Assembly (NCBI RefSeq): GCF_028640845.1
Contig: NC_080543.1
Span: forward strand, 4,071,459-4,135,458
DNA length: 64,000 nucleotides
Origin: Ahaetulla prasina
Taxonomy: Eukaryota; Chordata; Lepidosauria; Squamata; Colubridae
Direction: 5' to 3'
Position numbers and translations under genes: made by a program. Shown here in pieces: positions 12,960-24,406 of the stretch. Under the pieces are notes generated by a model. That model was not told the origin of the DNA and ran no database searches. It saw only the letters and a list, made by a program, of their open reading frames with translations. Numbering within the stretch: position 1 is the stretch's first letter; every line of letters begins with the position of its first letter.

Positions 12960-15900
12960 AAGATCGTAGCATTCGCATAATGACCGGAGCATTTGTTTCA
13001 CATCCGCCACAAAAATTGTTCTAAAATTGGGTCAGTCACATGGGGGTCTCAACTTATGACCATCCTCACATAACGACATAAATTTTGGGTTCCCTTACGG
13101 TCATAAATCAAGGACAATCAATAAGCAGTTCTCGACTTGCAACAGTTTGAAGTTACAGCACCACTGAAATAAGTGAGTTACGACCATTTTTCACACTCGT
13201 GACCGTTGCAGCGTCCCCGTGGTCTTGTGATTTACAGTCGGATCCTTGAGAACTGTCTCACATTTATGACGGTTGCAGTATCCTGGGGTCACTTTTGCAA
13301 CCTTCTGACGAACAAAAGTCAATAAGGAAGCCAGATTCGCTTAGCAACCGTGTTACTAAGTTAAGAACGGCAATGATTCGCTTAACAAATGCGGCGAGAA
13401 AGGTCATAAAATTGGGTAAAGCTCACTTAACTAAATTTCTCACTTAGCAACAGAAATTTGGGGCTCAATTGGGGTCGTAAATTGAGGATTACCTGTAAAA
13501 ATTCCTTTGTGTCTTGAAATCCTTGGATTCCCACCCCCACCTTTTTTAAAAAAAAAAAGGCTGAGTTGAGTTTGACAAGCAGACTAAACTCTGTTCCTGA
13601 TTAAATCCTAAACTTTCCGATCGGAATCTACTGTATATTACAAAGAGAATTGCAGATTTTCAATTTTCTTGGTTTCTTTTCCATTCGGTTGTCAGTAAGC
13701 CGAAGAGAATATTGCTTTGCCTTATTGCCTTATTAAGCTTTCTCCTTTCGTTCGTTGGCTTGATGTCCTTTTGGGGAATTGCATTCTGCAATCATAACCC
13801 CAGCTGTAGTTTGGAGAGATGAGAAAACGTCGCGCAAGCTTGCTCCGAAGAACTCCCAAGACCCGCAAAGTTTTCCTTGTTGCTAGAAAACCTTTGCCCC
13901 GTTAGCAACACAGAGATCGGATAAAGCTGGGAAGGACGAGATCGTTGTGACCCAGGACTAAGTAGGTAGAAGTAGTTCAAAAACACAGGCTTTATTAAGA
14001 ATTAAACTCATTCTCAGAGTAGTCCAAACTAAATCAAAACAAATTCTTCATAATACAATTCTTCAGTCTTATCACCAACCTTGGTCTTAATTAGGCAAAC
14101 TGCCAAAGGCTTTTCTTGGCAAAAGTTCAAAAGCAGAAGACGCCGACAAGAAATAAATGCAGCAAGACAAGGAGCAAGGCTATCAACGTTGTTTTCGGGC
14201 AAAGAGCCCAAACGCCGTTGCTGGTCTTTTAAGCCTTATGAGAGGGGCCAATCATCTCCTGGCCTTACTCCTAAGTCGTCCTTTTTGCTTCAGCTGCTCT
14301 TGCCTTCTGGCAGCTCTTCTCATCCGTGAATTAGGAACAGGCTCCTCCTGTTCCTCTGCCTCACTACTATCAGCCTCTGGAGGCTCCGGACTCTGCACAT
14401 CACTCCCCGATGGCCCTGGCCCCTACCTCTGCCTCCAACACAGAGCCCTCATCCGGGCCTTCTCCATCCTCCAGGACTGGCCCATGTTCTTCCTCAGCCT
14501 CATCGCTGTCCGACTCCGTTGCCAGCTCCGCAGGCTGCTGGCGGACCACAACAGAGATGTCCGGAGACAAGAATAGGGAAGCAAGAGACAAGGCCGTTCA
14601 ACATTCAGTAAATTGAAACGAGCAGATCTAGTACTTCGCTTTCCATATTGTGTCTCGCTGTCGTAAGCACTCTCGGCTACCCCCGGCTAGTTGCTGTCAC
14701 TCTTAATTCCCTGTAATTCTAATTCAGCCAGTCAGGACTGGAGCGGAAATGAAGTGTTTGCGTGTGAGGAGTATTTTTTTTTTTAAAAAACTGCATTAGC
14801 AAGCTTAATGTTTGCAAAAGTCTTAGCAGGTTTCAAGAGAAAAATCGATGGAGCGACGCAACAACGCCACAAGTAAAAATCAAGCATCAATGATCTGTGA
14901 CCGAAGGCACAGAAGGGGAGGTGCTCTCTCTGAAACCTGCTGGTTTGCTTGCAGGTGTTTCGTTACCTGACTAGGTAATACCATCAGTGTTGGTGAATGT
15001 GGGATTAGTGCCTCACACTGATGATGTTAACCTAGCCAAACAATGTCGACTGGCGGCCCCAGGGGGAGGGCCTTCTCTGTGGGGGCTCCTACCCTGTGGA
15101 ACGAGCTTCCCCCCCGGGCTTCGACAACTACCTGACCTCGGGAACTTTCGCCGCGAACTTAAAACTTATTTATTCCGTTCGGCTGGACTGGCTTGATTTT
15201 AAATTCTAAATTTTAAATTGTGGGTTTTAAATTCTGTAATTTTTTTTTTTTTTTTTTATAAAAAAAGTTTTATTTTTACAATCTTATCAAATAATTCATC
15301 CAATGTACAGTTATATACAATTAGTCGGGCCTGCCCAGTCACCACCCCCCTTTTTAACCTTCTTCCCTCTTCTACCTTCTTTTACTTTCCAAACCTTCCT
15401 CTCCTTCTCTTATCTACCTCCTCTCCTCCCTCCACCCTACACTCTTCTCCCTCTTCTACCCCTCTTCCTTCCTCTTCTCCTCTTTCCTACCTCCTACTCT
15501 CTCTTTTTTCCCTCCCCACCGTTCTAAAATGGCAACTGGTCAGACCCGACCCTACATTAATTATATTTATACATCTTCAATAATCCCTGTACATTAACCA
15601 TCACTCCATCACTAACCTCAACCCCCCAATTCCCTTCCCCTTTACCCCCCACCCCCCACCCCGACTTCCCAGAACAAAATGCAGGGTATCAAAACTAACA
15701 ATCATAATCTAAAATCCTAAATTATAATCTCTAGTCTCTCCACGCTTATTCACACTCTCAATTCCCCTCTCCTTCAAAAATATATCTAATACAAATTATT
15801 TCCTAAATTTACTCATATGCTATTTGATATTTTTTTATCTGATACTTATTTTGAATATAATCAATCCACATTTTCCATTCTAAAATATATTTTTCTTGTG

Positions 15901-16003
15901 TATAGTCTTTCAAGTAAGCAGAGATTTTTGCCATTTCTGCCAGATTTGATACTTAAAATATGGAACGCTTCACGAATTTGCGTGTCATCCTTGCGCAGGG
16001 GCC

Positions 16004-16054
<51 letters not shown>

Positions 16055-16228
16055 GAGCACTAAATTCTGTAATTTTTATGGGGTGTAATGTTATTTTAAA
16101 TTTTCTGGCTAATTTGAATCAGTTTTTTAAGGGTTGTTTTAATTATGGTGTATGTTTCTGTTTGTATTTTATTTGCCTGTTCACCGCCCTGAGTCCTTCA
16201 GGAGAAGGGCGGTATACAAATTAAAACA

Positions 16229-16312
<84 letters not shown>

Positions 16313-19300
16313 GTTGAGAAATGAAGAGTCTGCAAGAAACAAGCAATCCCTGAAAGCATTAAGAACCACACAGTTCTCCTCCTCCTCCTCCTCCCTGCAA
16401 ACCCCACTCCTTACTAGCACTTGATGTTGTTACCTAGTTAGGCTATGAAACATTTGCAAGAAAAGCACCAAGCTCAGAGAGCACCAAAGACTCTACAGTC
16501 CTCCTTTCCCTCCTCCTTTTCTTTTCTTTTTCCCCTTCCTCCTCCTCCTCCTCCTCCTCTCCACAAAGCCTATCTCCTTCCAGCACTGATGATGTATCCT
16601 AGTTGGGTCATGAAAAGCACCAAGCTCAGAGAGCGCCGAGGACCCCGCAGTTCAATCCTGAGCTACAGGGAGATAATCTTTTTCTTGGTTCATAAAGTTT
16701 AAATGTGAAACATTCAGCATTCAAGAGGTGTTGGGTAACAGGAACCAGGCTTGAGAAAACTGGGACGGGAATAATGCAATCTGCTTAGCCATGGAAAGGA
16801 AAGAGCAAGCAAAGGTCACGGTTATAAAAACAGCAAGCCGAAAAGAGATCAAACTACATCCTAGCAAACAAATGGGGAATATAAATTACAGGCAGTCCTT
16901 GACGTAGGAGCACAGTTTGAGCCCAAAATTTGCACTGCTAAGCAAGAGGGTTGTTAGGTGCATTTCGGCCCGTTTTACAACTTTCCTTGCCACAGTTGTT
17001 AAAGTGAGTCGTTGCGGTTGTTGGTAACATGGTGGTTAAATGAATCTGGCTTTCCTTCTTGACTTCGCTTGTCCGAACGTCGCAAAGTGACCATGGGACA
17101 CTGCAACCGTCATAAATACGAAACAGTTGCCAATTTTGATCACTTGAACATGGGGATGCTGCAGCGGTCGTAAGTGTGAAAAACAACAGTGCTGTTGTAA
17201 TTCCGAACGGTCACTAAATAAATGGTTGTAAGTCAAAGATTACCTGTATACTGCCCATTAGCGCTTTACAGTACACTCTAGGCCAGGGGTCTGCAAACTT
17301 GGCTATTTTAAGACTTGTGGACTTCAACTCCCAGAGTTCCTCAGCCAGCTTTGTTTTGCTTAGCTTTGCTGGCTGAGGAACTTTGGGAGTTGAAGTCCAC
17401 AAGTCTTAAAAGAGCCAAGTTTGCAGACCCCTGCTCTATCTAGGCAATTTACAATGTCAGCGTTATTTGCATCTTGCCCCAACAATCTGGGTCCTCGTTT
17501 TATTGACCTTTGGAAAGATGGAAGGCTGAGTCAACCTTGAGCTCCAGCAGGATTAAACTACTGGCTGTGGGCAGAATTTGCCTGCAATGCTGCACTTTAA
17601 CCGCTTTAACCGATTTTATGAATGGTTAGAAAAGAAACATGAATAAAAGATTACAGAGAAATAAATTAGATAAGGTATGAGTAAATGAAAGAGAAGACAA
17701 AAAAAAAGAAATACAAACCCAGAAGACACCTGTGTAAATGGAAAAGGGGAATGTGGGGGGGGGAAAGAAAGAAAATGTTATTATATAAATGTACATTTAT
17801 GATGATAAGTGTGAATTTGATAAAATGAAACAGTAATTGAAAAGAAAGTAAAAATTGCTCAAATACCACTTCGGAAAATACTAAATTGAAAATGAATGCA
17901 ACAATAAGGAGAGAATGGAGAGGGATAGAGGAGAGGAAGGAGAGAGGGGGAAAGAAGAAAGGGAAAAGGAGAGGAAGAAAGAGAGGGGAAACGAGTAGGT
18001 GAGAAGGGAGGAAGGTGTGGGGGAAAGGAAGGGGAAATAGAGAAGGAGAGGAGGAAAGAAGAAAGTAGAAGAGTAGATGGAAGAAGGGAGGGAAAGGAAA
18101 GAGGAGAAGAAGGATTGTTGTAAAACAAGGGAGAAGAAATGGTAGAAGAGCAACCCTGAATATACTTAAATTTTTTAGGATGGTGTTTAGAAAATATGTA
18201 TGTTGGATAAGAAACTGTACAGTTAAGGTATGTCTATGAGAAAAATAAAAAATAAAAAACTTCTTCAAAAAAACAACAACAACATTGCGCCACCAGTGGT
18301 TAAATTTCCAGCTAACGTGGTCACAAATTATGATTTTTGGGATTTGATGTCTATGCAGTGAAGAATCACCAGGAAGTTTCTCTCCAAGATAATTATTCTT
18401 TTCAATCCAATCCTTGGAAATCAATTTCTTCCTTTCTCTTTCTCTCTTGGATGTTTCTTAGTTTTTGGCAGCAGCCAAAAAAAACTAATACCGTCCTTGG
18501 TTGTATAAATAGAGGCATAGAATCAAAATCAGGTGAAGTTTTATTACCGCTTTATAAATCTTTAATAAGACCACACACCTGGAATACAGCTTCCAGTTTT
18601 GGTGACCGCATTACAAAAATGGTGTAGAGACTTTGGAAAAAGTGCAGAGAAGAGCAAGTAAGATGATTAAAGGCCTGGAGACTAAGATATATGAAGAACC
18701 GTCGCAGGGTTTCGGTTTGGGTAGTCTAGAGAAAAGAAGTCATCGTAGCAGGGTTCTAATATTTGAGGGTTTGCCACAGAAAAGAGAGGTTCAATTTATT
18801 TTCCAAAGCACCTGAAGGCAGGACAAGAAGCAACGGATGGAAACTTAATCAAAGAGAGAAGCAACCTGGAACTAAGGAGAAATTTCCTGACAGTTAGAAC
18901 AATTAACCAGTGGAACGACTTGCCTGCAGAAGTTGTGAATGCTCCAACACTGGAAATTTTTAAGAAAATGTTGGATCACCATCTGACTGAGATGGTGTAG
19001 GGTTTCCTGCCTGGGCAGGGGGTTGGACTAGAAGGCCTCCAAGGTCCCTTCCAACTCTGATATTATTATTATCAGTGGAAGAGCTTCGTTCCGGAACTTT
19101 TGGGTGCTCCATCGCTGGAGGTTTTTAAGAAGAGACTGGACAACCATTTGTCTGAAATGGTAGAGGATCTCCTGCTTGTGCAGGCGGTTGGACTAGATGG
19201 CCTCCAAGGTCCCTTCCAACTCTGTTATTCCATAATCACGGATCAGTTAATCCGTGGAAGGGCTGGCCTCCAGAAGTTGTGGGTGTTCCATTACTGGAGG

Positions 19301-22300
19301 CTTTTCAGAAGAGATCGGACAGCCACTTTTCTGCAGTGGTTTAGGTTCTCCTGCTTGTGCAGGGAGGGTTGGACTAGAAGACCTCCAGGGTCCCTTCCAA
19401 CTCTTGTTAATCTGTATGGGCTACATCCTCCCATAGATAGCAGAGATGCAGATCGGATGCAGTTTTATTGGACGCCCTTAGTTCATTCGAAATCAAGAGA
19501 GTTTGTTTTCTTGGAATGTCTGGCTTGAACAGGGGGGGTTGGACTAGAAGACCTCCAAGGTCCCTTCCAGCTCTATTCCAAATCACTGTTTCTTCTCTCC
19601 AGCTTCCCAGCTGCTGATGCTTGGGACCTATTTTGCAGTTGTCCTCGGACTGTACCTGGTGCCCCTCACCTTCTCCTCCCCATGCATCATGGAAAGGAAA
19701 GAGCTGGGACCCAGACCCGCCATCCTCGGCCACCGCGGAGCCCCCATGGTAGGTAGGCCTCTTTTTCATTCTCTTCACACACAACACACACAAACACGCA
19801 CCAGTTTTAAGCACAGATTATTGAACGCCACCTTCGACCACGTATTGTTTCATATTTTTTATTAGTTTTATCAGAATATTAAAAGAAAATGAAAATAATG
19901 GGAAAATATTTAGATTTAACCGCTGGCTATTTAAATGTAAGCGCTGGCTATTTAAATGTAAGCGCTGGCTATTTAAATGTAAGCGCTGGCTATTTAAATG
20001 TAACTGCTGGCTATTTAAATGTAAGCGCTGGCTATTTAAATGTAAGCGCTGGCTATTTAAATGTAAGCGCTGGCTATTTAAATGTAACTGCTGGCTATTT
20101 AAATGTAAGCGCTGGCTATTTAAATGTAAGCGCTGGCTATTTAAATGTAACTGCTGGCTATTTAAATGTAACCGCTGGCTATTTAAATGTAACCACTGGC
20201 TATTTAAATGTAAGCGCTGGCTATTTAAATGTAAGCGCTGGCTATTTAAATGTAACCGCTGGCTATTTAAATGTAACCGCTGGCTATTTAAATATAAGCG
20301 CTGGCTATTTAAATGTAACCGCTGGATATTTAAATGTAACCGCTGGAGCAGGGGGAGGGGTTGTGCAGTGAACCAGAACACATCGTTAAATTTGATTGGT
20401 TGGTGAGGTCTGGCGTGAGGCAGTCTGCGCCGTGATTGGTTGCTTGGGTGTGGAGGGGGAGTTTCCCGTTTTTCCCACCTTTTTTTCTTCGGCGTGCCCT
20501 CTAATTTACCTCACTTCTGTGTTGATTTACCTCACGATGCTCCTGTTTGCCTGACTATCTGCTTATATATAGATTGTAAAATATCTTTATTTGTGTAAAA
20601 CTACAAGTTCGTGTCGGTGTCTACGGCTCCATTTGGACCTCTGTTACGCAAAACCCCAACTTTTTTACTTTTACATCATAATATATGCTGGCAATTCCTG
20701 TAACAACAGACCGTCTCTCTAAATCAGTGAAAACCCAAAGTTTCATTTTTCCCCCCCCCACCTCAGGCACAAAGTCCCCAAAAAGTAGAAACAAAAAAAA
20801 TTGTATTTTTTTCCCCTTTAATCAAAGCAGTCGATTTGGCCATCTCTGCTAATTCCAATCATTTATCCATTACGAGGATCAAAGCTTCCTTCCATTTTTG
20901 TGCATGAAGTAATTTTGCTGCTGTCAACATATTTAACATCAAAGTTCCAAAAATTTTTTCCCCAGGCTCTTTGTCCATTAAGCCTAAAAGAAAAATATCG
21001 GGTTATTTTTCTTTATATTCACTTTTAAGAATCTCCTGTATTAAAATGTGAATCCTACTCCAGAGGTGGTTTTTTTTGCTTTAATTACATGCTCGCCATA
21101 AATGGTACAAAGTTCCTTCTTTACAAATTACATTGGCGGCCGCATACAAAAAAAAAAAAACCTGTATAAAATGTTTACAGGTGCATTATCCCACCCACAA
21201 GACTGGCAAAGATTAGTAAAAAAATACTCTCCAATTAGTTGGAAATGTGAAATGGAATTAGGAACATATTACCATATATGGTGGGAATGCCAAAAAAACC
21301 AGAAAAGTTTTGGTAGCAAATAAGAAGCTGGTTAGAGGAGATGTTAATGATCAAAATCGAGGTCAAACCAGAATTTTTCTTATTGGGTATGATGGACGAC
21401 AAACAAGATAAAAGTGTTACTTATTTAGTATTGCACATACTAACCGTGGCAGGACTAACATTTGCCCAAAAGTGGACGTGCAAAGATGTACCCTCGAAAG
21501 AAGACTTAATAAATAAAATTTATGACTGGCTTGAGAGGAGATAGAATGCCAGAAAGCAGGGATAAGAAGTGTCTGGAAATGTATATATCAATGTATATTG
21601 CAAATTGTATTTATGAGGGTAGAATAGTTTTATTAAATATGTATAGAGTTGTAATAGAAGTAATAACATGGTATATACTTGATATAAATGGAATCAGGAG
21701 ATATATAAACCTATATATAAACTGAGAACACATGACATAGTAAATTAGATTTGACATAGATGTTAAAAACCAGAGACGTGGAGCAAAGTCCACTGTTTTT
21801 GTTTGGTTTTTTAAAATTCAGTAAAAATTTATTTTTTTAAAAAGTTCCTTCTTTACAATTTACATTTCCAATATTCGGCCATGTATTGACTGCCTCCTGT
21901 GGGGCAACCACTTGAAGATCTGAAAGTTATATAATATAATATATAACAACAGAGTTGGAAGGGACCTTGGAGGCCTTCTAGTCCAACCCCCTGCCCAGGC
22001 AGGAAACCCTACGCCATCTCAGATGGTTATCCAACATCTTCTTAAAAATTTCCAGTGTTGGAGCATTCACAACTTCTGCAGGCAAGTCGTTCCACTTATT
22101 AATTGTTCTAACTGTCAGGAAATTTCTCCTTAGTTAATGAAAGCTCCCCAAGGATTCAAAGAAAAACCAAGAAAGTCCAGTTGCCTCCTGAAAAAAAACC
22201 CACCTTTGGGACAACCATGATCTGAATGTCTGAGAATTTCTACAGACTTTTAGCTGTACAATTTGGGATGAAGACCCTTCGCAGGGTGTGGGAATAGGAA

Positions 22301-24365
22301 TGGATTTCCAGAGGAAATAGAATAGCAGAATGGCTTAAAAAGAATATTGAATGAGACTATACACCCAGATCAAAATGGCTTTCTTCCAAACAGACAAATA
22401 AGAGAGAATGCAAGAATAATAGTAGACATATTGGAATATCATGAAGCCCACCCAGAGAAACAAGTGGGCCTTGTTTTTCTGGACGCCCAAAAGGCTTTTG
22501 ATAATCTAAATTGGCAATTTATGATTAGGCAAATTTGGATTTCCAGAGGAAAAATTGCAGACTACAGGAGCCGTTACAGGTAGACTCCAAGTGGCCTCAA
22601 TGACCCTCTAAAAGGATGCAAATGACCAGCTGTCTGCAAGAAATACCAATCCTTCCATTTCCCACCATACAGTCAGAGTTGAAGAAGCTTCTTGGGTGAG
22701 AAGCGAAATGTCTTAACAAAACAAAAAACAAGAAAGTCCGGTCGCCTCCTGAAAAAGCACCTTTGGGACTCCCCAAGGATTCTGGACTGGCATAGAATTA
22801 GTTTTATTATTAATTGGGGTTTTATGGTTTTATTTTAATTATGGGCCAAATTTAATAAGTTTTTTATCATTGCTTTTATTGTATTGTACTTATTTATTGT
22901 CGATTTTACTTGGCTGTGAACCGCCCTGAGTCCTTCGGGAGAAGGGCGGTATGCAAATTAAATTATTATTATTATTATTCTGTTCAGGGGCGAACCCGAA
23001 GAATTTAAACGGGGTTCTTCTCCTTTTCACCTAACAGGAAACTTTCTACCTTTGTTCTATTGATTTTCTGTACAAGGAAAGGGAAATAATCACAGTACTG
23101 AAATTCACCGCTGCAGGAGAAGAGCAAGCAAAGCAGAGGGACAGAGTTAAGAGAGTCACTTGCAACTTGCAATGATTCACTTAAGAACTGTGGGCAGGAA
23201 AGGTCGTAAAATGGGACTAGGGTCTCTTATTTTGATCACATGACCCTGCAGTGGTCATGTGCAGGGAGAAAAAAAAAATCATAAGTCCCTTTTTTCAGTT
23301 GTTGTGACTTCGAACAGTCACTACACAGATGGTTGTCAGTCGAGGCACAAGTGGGCGCTTCGAGAAATTTAAATGGAGCTTCCGCGCTGGAGTGGGAGCT
23401 GATCGGAGGCTCAGAAATCAACCTCCGTCTCCCCCCCCCAAGTCTATAACTCAGCCGCTTCGTTGGGTTTCCAATTAAGTGATGCAAATCTTGTCCTTTT
23501 GCAGGGAGCTTTTAACGGGGCCGATATGGCACACGGCAGGCTTCAAAGGGCCCTTAAGTCTTTCCCCGTTTTATTTCATCTAAATCCCCTTCCTATTAAT
23601 GGATCAAAAAAAAAAAAAAAAAGAGAGGCATTTTTGCTGCTTAGGGCAAAGCAAAATTAGTGCGGTGCTCAGCCTAGCATTTAATTGACTGTAATCCTTC
23701 CAAATTTAGGAGATGCCTTTAGGTGTTTTTTTCTCTCTCCATTTTGGCAGTGAAAAAAATCCTCATTATTTTTTTTTTCTTAGTACGGTTGGTATGGATG
23801 TATCCATTTGTGTGTGTGTGAGTATATATACAGATACACACGCACATATATATGTGTGTGTGTGTGTGTGTGCGCCCGTATTTTTTGCACTATAAGACGC
23901 TCCGGAACATAAGACACACCTAGCATTTGGGGAGGAAAAAATTTTTTTGCCTCTGCCTCCCGGTATCCATCTGGCTAGCGTCCTTGCAGCAAACAGCCGG
24001 CAAACGCTGGAGCCTTCGCTGCCGAGCAGCTGATCAGCGTTGGATCAGCCTCCCGGAATACTGCCGATCAGCTGTTCAAGGTGGTGGTAATTGGCAGTGG
24101 CGGCGATAGGCGGTGGTGATCCCCGCCACCTAGAACAGCTGATCAGCGCTATTCCGAGAGGCCGATCCAACCACCGATCAGCTGCTCGGCAACAAAGGCT
24201 CCAGCATTCTCCGGTGGCGGTGAACCCCCCCTTCCCCCACCGCAATATTCACCCTATAAGACGCACAGACATTTCCATCCATTTTTTTTTGAGGGTGGGG
24301 AAGTGCATCTTATAGTGCGAAAAATGCAGTATATGTATGTATGTATGTTCGTACGTATGTATGTA

Positions 24366-24406
<41 letters not shown>

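Larger units (their letters stand above)
15037..16225 (+). mobile_element. L2 LINE 3' end, interrupted by the U6-L1 insertion
   Basis: L2 sequence (ACAATGTCG..CTGGCGGCCCCAG; read as [11 protein letters not shown]) runs from 15037 to about 15245 and resumes at 16061. It ends with the hairpin GCCCTGAGTCCTTCAGGAG..GGGCGG at about 16180-16212 and an (ATT)n array. The parts join cleanly if 15246-16060 and one copy of the duplication are removed. Confidence 0.75.

Noticed and set aside
15955..16060. A normal functional U6 gene
   Set aside because: The 3' side is L1 and the 5' side is L2 beyond a target duplication, so the natural promoter is absent.
19818..20381. AGYLNVS- and [13 protein letters not shown] proteins
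   Set aside because: Frames of the 21-bp minisatellite; both strands are equally open.
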